Shown: piece after piece, positions 27,640 through 36,318 of the stretch
Numbering within the stretch: the stretch's first letter is position 1
Layout: every line of letters begins with the position of its first letter
From: Vibrio sinaloensis
GTDB lineage: Bacteria > Pseudomonadota > Gammaproteobacteria > Enterobacterales > Vibrionaceae
Reading direction: 5' to 3'
DNA: 64,000 bases
NCBI RefSeq assembly: GCF_000808535.1
Contig: NZ_JWLV01000001.1
Coordinates: 62,001 to 126,000 of the forward strand
Notes under the pieces: model-generated
Told to the model about the DNA's origin: nothing
Databases searched by the model: none
Seen by the model: only the letters and a program-made list of their open reading frames with translations
Translations under genes and position numbers: made by a program

Positions 27640-30465
27640 ATGAAAAAGAACTTGCTCACTTTGTCCGTAGCAGCGTTGCTATCCTATCCTTTTGTTTCTT
27701 ACGATGCTCACGCGATTTCCGTTGCTTGGGATCAGCAGGATGAAGTATGGCAAACTCAAGAATCTGATCATTTCTCAATCCACTTTCGTTCTGGGCACGA
27801 AAAGCAGGCAGCTCGCTCACTCGATTTGGCAGAGCAAGTTCATAAAGAGCTGACGCCTTTTTTTGGCTACGAGCCTAAAGATAAGACCGAGATAGTATTG
27901 GTCGATGAGTTTGACTTTTCAAACGGATGGGCGACCGTAATCCCTTACCCGCAGATCAGGCTCTATATGAGCCCGCCAGATGACGTAAACAGCCTTGAAA
28001 GTAATGACGAGTGGCTACACTTACTGATACGACACGAGTATGTGCATATCCTGCATCTAGAAATGGGGGGCGGTGCGCCTGAGTTTTTACGCAACATATT
28101 TGGTCGTAACGTATTGCTTTACCCCCATACTCTTACGCCATCATTGCTAGTCGAGGGCTTGGCGGTGTATTTGGAAACCAATAAAGAGCTTGGTTACGGG
28201 CGCTTGCAAGGTTCAAGCTATCCAATGGAAATGCGCATGGAAGTCGCCTCTGGAAAGGTTAAGGACCTCAATCAAGCGGTGGTCGCCAGTAAACACTTTC
28301 CGCTTGGTTATCAATATCTCTATGGTGCTTACTTTGTTGACTATCTTGTTCTTCAATATGGAGAAGATAAAGTTCAGACCTTCTTAGACGATTACAGTCG
28401 TCGTTTACTGCCATTTTTCCTTTTGAACAGAACCGCCAAAAATACATTTGGTGAGTCGTTTGAAGCGTTGTGGCCGCAGTTTCAAACCTACTTAAACCAG
28501 CGTTTTAGTGAAGAGATCGCGCTTCGCACGGCGAATAAGGTGTCGGGTGAAAGACTCAATGAGACAACTCCCGTTATGCAGGTAGTCACGACAAACGCGG
28601 CGGGTGATGTTTTCATCAATCGAAACAACGGTGAAGATAGAAATGACGTTGCTCAAGTGCAGGCATCTAAACAGATCAATCGTATCTCAAGTTCAAAAGG
28701 TGTCGTTGCTCTAGATGCCCACCAAACCTCTGGATTGGTTGCATCAAGACTGGTTTATTACGCCGATGGGCGAGGTATTACAGACTTGTTCTGGTTACAA
28801 GAAGGGGCATGGAAACGGTTAACCGAGCGGGAGCGTTTTAGAGATGTTCGTTGGCTTGCCAATGGTCAGCAGGTTATCGCAAGCCGAAAAATCGATGGGT
28901 TTAGTGAGCTGTGGTTAATTGATGTTATGGCACCGGAAAACAAGCAACGGCTGTGGCGAGGGGCTGAAAACGAAGTGTTAGGTGGGTACGATCTTTCTCC
29001 TGATGAGACTTACTTAGTGGCGAGTGTTAAGCGCTCCCAAGATGGCTGGAATCTTGAGCGTTTGAATCTAACGAACTTGCAATGGTCCACAATCACCAAG
29101 ACACGATCCGTTGAAAATAGCCCAGTATTTGTGGATGCAGACACTGTGATGTTTAGCGCTGATTACGACGGAGTGTTTAATGTTTACCGCCATACTCTCG
29201 GTAGCCAATCGGTTGAGCAACTCACCCGCGAAGTGGGGGGAGCATTTTCACCATTATGGTCAGACACCTTTGGCTTGGTTTATCAAAGCTATGACAGTGA
29301 AGGTTATACGCTTCGCGCACTTAAGCAGCCAGACGCCCTTGATAATGTCGTTTTAGGTGAGGTTGCTGCAAGCTACCAATACCCAGATCCAGCACCAGTG
29401 TCTGTGGAGAAAACCGATGCTGTTGATTATTCACCATGGAGCAGTCTAAGGCCAAGGACATGGGTGCCGATTTTCAGCCTAGATGAGAATCAATCGATCG
29501 CCGGAATCGTAACCAATGGCTCTGATGCGCTTGGCAGACACAACTACACCATTGAGTTGGGGTGGGATACGGAAAACGGATTAGGTCAGTACCACCTTAG
29601 TTATCTTTACGACAATCGATGGTTCGCCGCGATTGGCAGAAATCATGATTTTACAACATTCTCTGAATTAGGGGTTGAGTCCAAGCGCATCGAACAGAAC
29701 GACAATGCCTTGTTACAACGTAACCATATTTACACCGCGTTTGAAGATCAGTTATCTCTCTCTGCGGGCCTTTTTTGGGAGAAAGAGAGCGAGGTTCAAC
29801 AACCTAAGGTAACGACCAGCCCTTATGAAGAGCGGGAAGAAACGCTAGTCGGTTTAGCGGCTTCGTTCGACAACAGAGAAAGCTATCTTAACGTCATGGG
29901 CGTGGGTTGGGGGCACTATCTTGATCTAACTGCTGAAACAAATGATTTGCTGGGAAGCGACTATGAAGGGAACAAGTATCAAGCGCAGTGGCGAAGCACG
30001 TTTGATCTTCCTGGCCGCTCTACACTGACGCTCCGCTTAGCTGGAGGATACAGCGATGAGAAGGCGAAACCGTTTCGTTTAGGCGGCAGCGACCAAAGCG
30101 ATGAGAGCGCTCTGTTTGGTCGAGAAACTCAGGCATTAAGAGGTTATGATGAAACTGTTCAATCAGGGAATCACTATTTTACTCAGCGAGTAGAGTACAC
30201 GTCATGGTTGGCTCGAATTGAGCGCAACTGGGGACTGTTTCCGATTGGTTTGGGTGATATCTCTGCAACCCTGTTTGCCGACTCTGGCAGCGCATGGAGT
30301 GAAAGCGGTCAGTATAAAGGGCTTACTGGGTTGGGTATTTCAACAACCGTTGAGCTCAAGATGGGGTACAACTTAACGGTACCCGTGACCATGGGTTATG
30401 CCAACGGTTTAGATAAAGAGCTAGGAAAGGATCAATTCTATTTGTCTGTATCAGGCGAGTTTTAA
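27640..30465 (+). CDS. Exported gluzincin-like metalloprotease domain fused to propeller and outer-membrane barrel
   Basis: 941 residues. A signal peptide ends near ALLSYPFVSYDAHA. Residues about 25-300 resemble a peptidase MA-like gluzincin. The zinc motif HEYVH lies in LIRHEYVHILHLEMGG, and the third-ligand region in SLLVEGLAVYLET. The middle (about 330-600) has WD/TolB-like propeller repeats (LSPDETYLVASV, FVDADTVMFSADYDG). The last 330 residues read as alternating strands of an outer-membrane beta-barrel (NYTIELGWDTENGLGQYHLSYLYDN), ending in GKDQFYLSVSGEF with the terminal Phe typical of BAM substrates. It is probably a surface protease anchored by its own barrel. The target is unknown. 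Confidence 0.8.
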   Translation: MKKNLLTLSVAALLSYPFVSYDAHAISVAWDQQDEVWQTQESDHFSIHFRSGHEKQAARSLDLAEQVHKELTPFFGYEPKDKTEIVLVDEFDFSNGWATVIPYPQIRLYMSPPDDVNSLESNDEWLHLLIRHEYVHILHLEMGGGAPEFLRNIFGRNVLLYPHTLTPSLLVEGLAVYLETNKELGYGRLQGSSYPMEMRMEVASGKVKDLNQAVVASKHFPLGYQYLYGAYFVDYLVLQYGEDKVQTFLDDYSRRLLPFFLLNRTAKNTFGESFEALWPQFQTYLNQRFSEEIALRTANKVSGERLNETTPVMQVVTTNAAGDVFINRNNGEDRNDVAQVQASKQINRISSSKGVVALDAHQTSGLVASRLVYYADGRGITDLFWLQEGAWKRLTERERFRDVRWLANGQQVIASRKIDGFSELWLIDVMAPENKQRLWRGAENEVLGGYDLSPDETYLVASVKRSQDGWNLERLNLTNLQWSTITKTRSVENSPVFVDADTVMFSADYDGVFNVYRHTLGSQSVEQLTREVGGAFSPLWSDTFGLVYQSYDSEGYTLRALKQPDALDNVVLGEVAASYQYPDPAPVSVEKTDAVDYSPWSSLRPRTWVPIFSLDENQSIAGIVTNGSDALGRHNYTIELGWDTENGLGQYHLSYLYDNRWFAAIGRNHDFTTFSELGVESKRIEQNDNALLQRNHIYTAFEDQLSLSAGLFWEKESEVQQPKVTTSPYEEREETLVGLAASFDNRESYLNVMGVGWGHYLDLTAETNDLLGSDYEGNKYQAQWRSTFDLPGRSTLTLRLAGGYSDEKAKPFRLGGSDQSDESALFGRETQALRGYDETVQSGNHYFTQRVEYTSWLARIERNWGLFPIGLGDISATLFADSGSAWSESGQYKGLTGLGISTTVELKMGYNLTVPVTMGYANGLDKELGKDQFYLSVSGEF

Positions 30466-30562
30466 AGGCGGGTCTGAGATTGGAAAGGCGATGCCAACTC
30501 GTGAGAACAAAATAAGTTGTCGAGTTTTAACGCAAATTCCTGCACATCCATTACACTTAAAC

Positions 30563-30601
30563 GCACGAGCTTGGTGCAAAAAATTTGCACCAAAATGCTA
30601 T
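30563..30601 (+). promoter_or_regulatory. Candidate NtrC enhancer sites
   Basis: GCAC-N7-GTGC, the core of NtrC sites in glnA-type promoters, is perfect at 30563-30577. A second left half with the typical centre (TGCACCAAAATG) lies at 30586-30597, but its right half is degenerate. The two also form a larger palindrome, TTGGTGCAAA with TTTGCACCAA (30571-30593). They sit about 60-90 bases upstream of the predicted start of the small RNA. Confidence 0.55.
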
Positions 30602-30628
30602 GTTATTGAAATTTAGAGAGATGTTTGT

Positions 30629-30645
30629 TTGGCATCAGATTTGCT
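30629..30645 (+). promoter_or_regulatory. Candidate sigma54 promoter
   Basis: TTGGCATCAGATTTGCT has GG and GC exactly ten bases apart, the invariant -24/-12 spacing of RpoN promoters. TGCTATACT overlaps its 3' end and could serve as an extended -10 for sigma70, but no -35 is visible at a proper distance. Confidence 0.6.
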
Positions 30646-30655
30646 ATACTCAGTA

Positions 30656-30752
30656 TTGTGACCTTTGAAAGTCAATGTCAAAGGCGAGACAAGAATAATA
30701 TAACAGCGTCAAAGGCAACTAAGCCTCTTCCTCTCTAGGGAAGAGGCTTTTT
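30656..30752 (+). ncRNA. Predicted small RNA of about 97 nt
   Basis: The stretch from the predicted sigma54 start to the terminator has no open frame with a ribosome site. CCTTTGA (30662-30668) pairs with TCAAAGG (30678-30684). The 9-mer GTCAAAGGC occurs twice, at 30677-30685 and 30708-30716, the second in a region predicted to be unpaired. The transcript would end in a strong terminator with a T run. I do not recognise it as Qrr, Spot 42, RyhB or GlmY/Z. The call is an inference from signals only. Confidence 0.6.
30721..30752 (+). terminator. Strong rho-independent terminator (end of the small RNA)
   Basis: An 11-bp stem, AAGCCTCTTCC with GGAAGAGGCTT, loop of seven, followed by five T. It is 256 bases beyond the surface-protease stop and before the next gene. 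Confidence 0.9.
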
Positions 30753-30895
30753 CTTCTCTGGAGATGCGGTTTTCTCGGTAGCGTTCAAAAGGTCAAATTT
30801 GGGAGGATCAGGCCAGTATGTAAGCGAGTGTAATCAAGGCTAGTAAATTAATAAAACACTGTTCATAATGAGTGCATCTCATAGGAGCAGTTATT

Positions 30896-31405
30896 ATGAA
30901 AAGAATTTGGTTAGCCGTACTTTTTAGCGTTGTATTGTCCGGATGTGTCGTTTTTCCAACAACCCGTGACTACTACAAGCCAGTTGTAATGCAATCCCAA
31001 TCTGCAGTACCAAGCTCAGCTTGTGGCTACGTTAAAACTCGACTGGATGGAATTGAACAGGCTATTGACCACTATGGTGTTAGCGTATTCCCTTCAAAAG
31101 ACAGTGAAAACGGTATATCCATTACCGCTCTATTGGAATCGAAGAGAAAAGGTCCTGAGTTGGTTAACGTTGAGGTGGTAACCGAGATCGGCGCCTTGAT
31201 GCGTGATGACCACGCGACCCAAGTCTCTAATACGACTGACAGTGTCGGGATCCACCGCTCTTGGTTCAATGTTAAATATCCGCCTTTAAAAGTGCTACCA
31301 GAACAGTTGAAGATAATGGTGACTGATAGCGAAGGTAAGACTTTTGAGTTCAACTTTGAACATACCATTCAAAGTGACGTTTATCATGGCTCTATCAACT
31401 GTTGA
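30896..31405 (+). CDS. Small lipoprotein of unknown function
   Basis: The start is ATG 30896, with AGGAG at a good distance. 169 residues. The signal peptide ends VVLSGC, a clear lipobox, with Val at +2, so outer-membrane sorting is likely. The mature part has strands such as VNVEVVTEIGALM and KIMVTDSEGKTFEFNF, suggesting a small beta domain, and ends in a cysteine. I recognise no family. Confidence 0.75.
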   Translation: MKRIWLAVLFSVVLSGCVVFPTTRDYYKPVVMQSQSAVPSSACGYVKTRLDGIEQAIDHYGVSVFPSKDSENGISITALLESKRKGPELVNVEVVTEIGALMRDDHATQVSNTTDSVGIHRSWFNVKYPPLKVLPEQLKIMVTDSEGKTFEFNFEHTIQSDVYHGSINC

Positions 31406-31512
31406 ACCTCCAGCTTTGATGAGTCAGTCGTGTAAAGTTTGGGCGTGTTGCGGTGGTTTTACGCGTTTAAGCGGTTTTTTAAGCACTTAAACGAATGTGA
31501 AGACGTTAATTG

Positions 31513-31540
31513 TTGACGTGTAAAATCAATCGGTTAAAGT
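31513..31540 (+). promoter_or_regulatory. Promoter of the second tRNA cluster
   Basis: TTGACG and TAAAGT are separated by 16 bases, matching the promoter at 23855. Confidence 0.7.
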
Positions 31541-31599
31541 ACGCCTCGTTCAAACGGGAAAGCCCGTGAGGATGATGGTGTACCATCGCATTATGCGTT

Positions 31600-31686
31600 G
31601 CCCTGGTGGTGGAATTGGTAGACACAAGGGATTTAAAATCCCTCGGCGTCCGCGCTGTGCCGGTTCAAGTCCGGCCCGGGGCACCA
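31600..31686 (+). tRNA. tRNA-Leu (TAA), second copy
   Basis: 87 bases, class II, anticodon TAA, encoded CCA. It differs from the 24064 copy only in the variable arm (GGCGTCCGC instead of GGCGTTCGC). Confidence 0.97.
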
Positions 31687-31707
31687 TCTAATCAAAGTGA
31701 ACAATTT

Positions 31708-31781
31708 GGCGCCTTGGCAGAGTGGCTATGCAGCGGATTGCAAATCCGTGGACCTCGGTTCGATTCCGGGAGGCGCCTCCA
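31708..31781 (+). tRNA. tRNA-Cys (GCA), third copy
   Basis: 74 bases, anticodon GCA, encoded CCA. One base differs from the other copies, in the T-arm (GTTCGATTC instead of GTTCGACTC). Confidence 0.97.
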
Positions 31782-31812
31782 TGACATTTTGGTCAGAATT
31801 GAGGCCAAACAT

Positions 31813-31837
31813 AAACCAGCATAAAGCTGGTTTTTTT
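31813..31837 (+). terminator. Terminator of the second tRNA cluster
   Basis: AAACCAGC pairs with GCTGGTTT around ATAAA and is followed by further T. Confidence 0.9.
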
Positions 31838-31926
31838 ATGTCTGATGGACGCTTAATCTCTTTTTATATCGCAGTACCACACCTTCACCGATAAGCAGGG
31901 AACAGTTTAATGCTCCCCAGCGTCGA

Positions 31927-34818
31927 TCACTCACTATGCACATAGATGCTATCGCGACCGTTGGCTTTCACATGCAACAAGGCTCGGTCTGCGCGGCGCA
32001 GTAACAGATCAAAGTCGTGACTGTTATCTGAGTTAACAATGCCAGTACTGATGGTCACGGTTAGGTGCTCTGCCACGCTGCCAAAGTCTCGTTGTTTAAT
32101 GGCATTACGTAATGATTCGCACACTGAAAACACCTTCTGCGGATCCCAGTCTCTAAACCCTATAACAAACTCTTCGCCGCCCCAGCGAGCGACAAAACCA
32201 TTTTGTGGCGTCGCATCTTTAATCTCTTGCGCGACGATCTTGAGCACTTGGTCACCTGCTAAGTGGGTGTAGGTATCATTAATTTGTTTGAAATGGTCAA
32301 TATCGATTAGCGCGAGAGAAAACGACGTCGATTGACCCGGTGCGTAGACAACTTTCTCAATCCATTCATCAAAGGCACGTCGGTTGTTGAGTCTCGTTAA
32401 TTGGTCTTCTCGAGCTTGAACTTCAAACGCCGCAGCTTGTTTGCGGAGTGCGAGGGTTTTCTGCATGACCTCGTTTTTGAGCCTTAGCTCTGAGCGTTTT
32501 AACAACCTCAAGCGCCACCAAAATAGCAATGCGATTGACGCTGCGAGCAACAAGAATAACCCTATTTGAACGCTGGCACGTTGCCACCAATAGGGCAATA
32601 CCACGAATTCAACGCTTGCTAGGTTGACGTCACTTTCATGATGTTCGTAATAGGCTTTCACAACAAAACGGTAGTGGCCGGGGGCAAGGTTGGTATAGTC
32701 GGCACTCGTTTGTGATCCGCGAGATACCCAACCGTTATCCAGACCTTCAAGTTTCGTTCGATAGCGAATGTGTTGAGCGGATAAAAAACCAAGACCCACG
32801 TAATCAAATGAGACGCGTTGGCTACCTGCAGGAAATGAGAAAACGTGTGGTTGGGCTAAATCATATTGCGTTTTATCGACGGTGAGACGTTCGATGACGG
32901 TCGGGAAATGAGGAACAACTAGCCCCTCGGTATTGCGTGGATTGGTAGATGCAACGCCTTGCGCGGTAGGGAACCACAATGTCCCTTCATTATCGATAGT
33001 CGCCGCTGGATTAGAGCCTCCGTTGACTTGAGCGGTTCGCATACCATCGCGTTCATTATAGAGCTCGAAACGTATAGGTCCTGTCGCGCGGCCGTCGGCT
33101 ATCGCGTTCGCTTGGTCTAGACTGATCCTCCAAAGCCCACGGTTGGATGTTAGCCAGAAATAGCCCATGTGATCGGGTATCACTTGAAAGAACTTATCGA
33201 TCGGTAATCCTTGCGGTCGTCCAATAAGGCTGAGCTTTTTATCGCTAAATCGATAACGCACTAAGCCACGATCGGTTGCTAACCACATCGAAGACCCTTG
33301 CGAGTAGAAACCAAACACATATTGCGCATCTTCCATGCTAGTGAGATCGATCTGTTCAACCTTGTCACCACGAATGACGGCGACACCAACCGCTGACCCA
33401 ACCCATATATGCCCATGTTTATCTTGAGCGAGTGCCATCACATAGTTATCTACTAAGCCATCGTCGACGGTAAACAATCGTGTTGTGCCGTCCGGTGAGC
33501 GACGTAGTAGACCAGCCGTTGTGCCAAACCAATGCTGATTTTGCTTGTCCTGCAAAATGGCGCGAACTTCGTGCGTAGGAAGCTCATCAAGTGGATAGGG
33601 GGCCAATGTTTGACCATCAAATAGGTAAACACCTCTGTTGTACGTCCCAACCCAAGCGCCGCCTTCTGCTCTAGGGGCGAGGCTCAGTATTGATAGCAAT
33701 TCATTGTTATTTGAGTCTGTTTGAACATTGCGGATTTCCCGATTACGAATAACACTTAAGCCGCGACTTGTGCCCGCGATAATGTCGCCAGAATCGAGCG
33801 CAAGTACGGTTCTTACGTAATCGCCGGCTAACCCTCGATGCTGATCCCAAACGGTAAATGGTGCCTTGTGCAACCGAGTCAATCCACCGTTGGTTCCGAT
33901 CCAGATGCTGCGCTCTCTATCTTGGAAAAGGGAAAGCACGCGGTTGTTGAGCAATCCTGAGCGCTCATTAAAGTGAGTTAATGTGTTGTTTGATAGCCGA
34001 TAAACCCCGTTATTAATGGTGCCAAACCAGTAATCACCGGAGTCGTCAGCGAGAATTCGAGTGATGAATGCACTGTCTAATGTTGGGTGAACTGAGTGCA
34101 GCGTGTTATTGGCATCGAAGCGCCAAGCGCCATGTTTGCCACCAAATAGGATCTCACCATTGCTTAGTTGGAGAGCGTCGTAGATTGGATTTGGGTCCAA
34201 TCCAGCTTGGGCGCTAATGTTGACCACGCCTTCTTGACCGACTTTAAATAAGCCTTTATTGGTTGACGCAAGTACGTCTCCATCGAGCGCGAGGGTCAGT
34301 TTGTAAACACCGACTGAGGAGATTTTGATTTCGTTCTTTGCTTCTAAGCTGGCGCGATAGACCAAGCCAAGGCTTTGCGTGCCGATCCAAATTCCACCGT
34401 TTGGATCGCGTAGTACTGTATTGATGAGCTTACCGGCGGGCTCGACAGGTTGCCAACCTCGCTGGTGGCGATAAGTTAATCCACCACGTACGCCACCGGC
34501 AAGTAGTCCGCCATTGGCGTCTGCATAAAGAGCGCGTACGCCCGAGTCAATTAAGCCTGAATCAACGCCGCGAGTGAAATGTTCGAATCGATGTCCATTG
34601 AATCGCGCCAGACCTTCCCACGTTGCGAACCAAAGATAGCCGTCATCAGTTTGGGTGATGGCATTAATGCTGTTGTGGGGAAGACCATCTCGGCTAGTCC
34701 AAGTCTCGAAGAGGTATTCACTTAGTTCAGAAGCGCGCGCGGAAACGGGAGAGACGAAAAACAGAACAAAATAGATTAAGCCAGCCACTAATTGAGGGGA
34801 CCAATTTCGTTCGTTCAT
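31927..34818 (-). CDS. Two-propeller periplasmic sensor with Y_Y_Y domain and GGDEF output
   Basis: 963 residues with an AAAGG ribosome site. The signal peptide ends near PVSARA. Residues about 30-650 carry many repeats of the type GYLWFATWEGLARFNG / IWIGTNGGLTRL, the two-component-regulator propeller. A Y_Y_Y domain (YDLAQPHVFSF ... YRFVVKAYYEHH) follows. The single membrane helix is at about residue 760 (ASVQIGLFLLLAASIALLFWW), then a short coiled coil and GGDEF with active motif GGEEF (ARWGGEEFVIGF). No RxxD inhibitory site precedes it. The architecture resembles BvgS-like hybrid two-component propeller sensors but with cyclase output. The ligand is unknown. Confidence 0.9.
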   Translation of the reverse strand: MNERNWSPQLVAGLIYFVLFFVSPVSARASELSEYLFETWTSRDGLPHNSINAITQTDDGYLWFATWEGLARFNGHRFEHFTRGVDSGLIDSGVRALYADANGGLLAGGVRGGLTYRHQRGWQPVEPAGKLINTVLRDPNGGIWIGTQSLGLVYRASLEAKNEIKISSVGVYKLTLALDGDVLASTNKGLFKVGQEGVVNISAQAGLDPNPIYDALQLSNGEILFGGKHGAWRFDANNTLHSVHPTLDSAFITRILADDSGDYWFGTINNGVYRLSNNTLTHFNERSGLLNNRVLSLFQDRERSIWIGTNGGLTRLHKAPFTVWDQHRGLAGDYVRTVLALDSGDIIAGTSRGLSVIRNREIRNVQTDSNNNELLSILSLAPRAEGGAWVGTYNRGVYLFDGQTLAPYPLDELPTHEVRAILQDKQNQHWFGTTAGLLRRSPDGTTRLFTVDDGLVDNYVMALAQDKHGHIWVGSAVGVAVIRGDKVEQIDLTSMEDAQYVFGFYSQGSSMWLATDRGLVRYRFSDKKLSLIGRPQGLPIDKFFQVIPDHMGYFWLTSNRGLWRISLDQANAIADGRATGPIRFELYNERDGMRTAQVNGGSNPAATIDNEGTLWFPTAQGVASTNPRNTEGLVVPHFPTVIERLTVDKTQYDLAQPHVFSFPAGSQRVSFDYVGLGFLSAQHIRYRTKLEGLDNGWVSRGSQTSADYTNLAPGHYRFVVKAYYEHHESDVNLASVEFVVLPYWWQRASVQIGLFLLLAASIALLFWWRLRLLKRSELRLKNEVMQKTLALRKQAAAFEVQAREDQLTRLNNRRAFDEWIEKVVYAPGQSTSFSLALIDIDHFKQINDTYTHLAGDQVLKIVAQEIKDATPQNGFVARWGGEEFVIGFRDWDPQKVFSVCESLRNAIKQRDFGSVAEHLTVTISTGIVNSDNSHDFDLLLRRADRALLHVKANGRDSIYVHSE

Positions 34819-34969
34819 CTGTATACCTTTGGCTGCAATCTCTTGGAACGAGACAGCATAGTTGATTTCATATTATTGCTCAATGTATTAGCTCTATGTT
34901 ATACACAGCGTAAAGCGCAATTGAAGTTAGTGATTAAGGTACAAAAATCCCCAAATAAGGAAACGTTCT

Positions 34970-35215
34970 ATGGAATTGGTTATGATCTTTGCCATTATAT
35001 TTGGCGCTGTGTTTGGAACTCGGTTTGTGAAGTTGTTTCTATCTCACCGCAAAGAAATCAAACAGCTTGAGTTAGAGCAACAGAGCGGCGTAGATCGTGC
35101 CCAAAACGTCAAACTTCAGCAGCAAGTTGAGCAGCTGACCGATCGTGTCGAAGTGCTCGAAAAGATCGTTACCGATCAAAAGTATCAGTTAGATAAAGAG
35201 ATCGCGTCGCTCTAA
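34970..35215 (+). CDS. Small single-pass membrane protein with coiled coil (PspB-like layout)
   Basis: 81 residues. One N-terminal membrane helix (VMIFAIIFGAVFGTRFVKLFL) is followed by a charged coiled coil ending in DRVEVLEKIVTDQ, which resembles the C-terminus of PspB. No pspA or pspC is adjacent, and the middle differs from known PspB, so it is called PspB-like by layout only. AAGGA lies upstream of the ATG. Confidence 0.7.
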   Translation: MELVMIFAIIFGAVFGTRFVKLFLSHRKEIKQLELEQQSGVDRAQNVKLQQQVEQLTDRVEVLEKIVTDQKYQLDKEIASL

Positions 35216-35243
35216 CTCATCGCAAGCGCAACAATGCCCACGA

Positions 35244-35681
35244 CTATGCGGAACAGGGGCTTGCATTTTGTGCCATTTCATATTGTCGAAGTGGCATTTT
35301 ATCGATTGTCGATTTAATAGAGTCCCAATTGGTTTTTTTACCCCAGCGTAGCTTTTCCATGCCATCCTTACCAACTAAGACCGCGGTATGTTCGCCCGGC
35401 ACAACATCGTAGATGTGGAACATACCACTAAGGTTGAATTCCTCTCTGACCCAACTAGGTACTGTAAATCCATCTTCGGTAATAACGAGGGTGACAACGT
35501 CACGCTCAGCCAGTTCGCACTCTATCATCAGAGTTTCGAGCAGGAACTGTTTGACGTGTTCGTCATTAGTCGGGGCAAAGTAAATGACACTTCTGTGAGC
35601 CCATTTTTCCGAATGAGCTGGGTATGCTAGGGTCGTTTGCACAAAACCAAACATCAGCATTGTAAGCAGTAGAACGCGCAT
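35244..35681 (-). CDS. DUF4174 exported protein
   Basis: 145 residues. The signal peptide ends near QTTLA. The mature part (RSVIYFAPTNDEHVKQFL, LVITEDGF, HTAVLVGKDGMEKLRWGK) follows the DUF4174 pattern, a thioredoxin-like fold without a CxxC active site. It is periplasmic or secreted. AGGAGG precedes the ATG. The function is unknown. Confidence 0.8.
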   Translation of the reverse strand: MRVLLLTMLMFGFVQTTLAYPAHSEKWAHRSVIYFAPTNDEHVKQFLLETLMIECELAERDVVTLVITEDGFTVPSWVREEFNLSGMFHIYDVVPGEHTAVLVGKDGMEKLRWGKKTNWDSIKSTIDKMPLRQYEMAQNASPCSA

Positions 35682-35787
35682 TGTGAGCCTCCTAGTCGCA
35701 CTATCCGAGCTTTGTTGCTTTCATTTCCTATACGTTAATTGTAGGTGTTAAGCTCAGTCATTTCTGATTGTAAGAGGACATCGCAAC

Positions 35788-36318
35788 ATGGAAGTGATTC
35801 ACACCTCAAGATTGAGACTTAGAATGGCGACAAAAGACGATGCGCTATTCATCCAAAACCTCTATTCAAGTGAAGACTTTAAAAGGTTTGTCGGCGACAA
35901 ACAGCTTCACACCAAACAAGATGCCGAGCGCTATATTGAAGAGAACATTTTAACCATGTATCGAAACCATGGCGTATGTCTGTTGGTGGTCGAGCGAATT
36001 AGTGACTCTACGCCCATTGGGGTTTGCGGACTAATAAAGCGCGACCAATTTGATGCATACGATATTGGCTATGGCTTTTTACCGACCTTCTATGGATGTG
36101 GCTTTGGTTTGGAGTCATCGCTTGCGATCATTGAATACGCAAAGAAAAACCCACAAATCGATGAGCTGATTGCGATCACAACGTCAGACAACATAGCCAG
36201 CCAAAAGCTACTATCTCGACTTGGCTTTACCTATGTCAAAGTCGAAAGCAAACTAAGTGATACGATTGATCTACTCTTGTATCGAATACCTCTGATCAAC
36301 CATGAAACACATCCATAG
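35788..36318 (+). CDS. GNAT N-acetyltransferase (RimJ/RimL type)
   Basis: 176 residues. It begins VIHTSRLRLRMATKDDALFI, typical of RimJ/RimL-like GNATs. The acetyl-CoA loop region is DIGYGFLPTFYGCGFGLESSLAII, and ASQKLLSRLGF is the family C-terminal motif. It probably acetylates a protein N-terminus or a small amine. It overlaps the next gene by 17 bases, suggesting co-translation. The substrate is unknown. Confidence 0.85.
   Translation: MEVIHTSRLRLRMATKDDALFIQNLYSSEDFKRFVGDKQLHTKQDAERYIEENILTMYRNHGVCLLVVERISDSTPIGVCGLIKRDQFDAYDIGYGFLPTFYGCGFGLESSLAIIEYAKKNPQIDELIAITTSDNIASQKLLSRLGFTYVKVESKLSDTIDLLLYRIPLINHETHP

Noticed and set aside
30642..30650. Sigma70 extended -10 (TGCTATACT) as the sole promoter of the small RNA
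   Set aside because: No -35 at a suitable distance, whereas the overlapping GG-N10-GC and upstream enhancer sites fit sigma54 better; kept as an alternative.
31464..31493. Hairpin CGTTTAAG/CTTAAACG as a terminator of the small lipoprotein gene
   Set aside because: A 14-base loop and no T-run after the stem; it may be incidental.
34970..35215. True PspB of the phage-shock operon
   Set aside because: Only the layout and C-terminal coiled coil match; pspA, pspC and pspF are absent.
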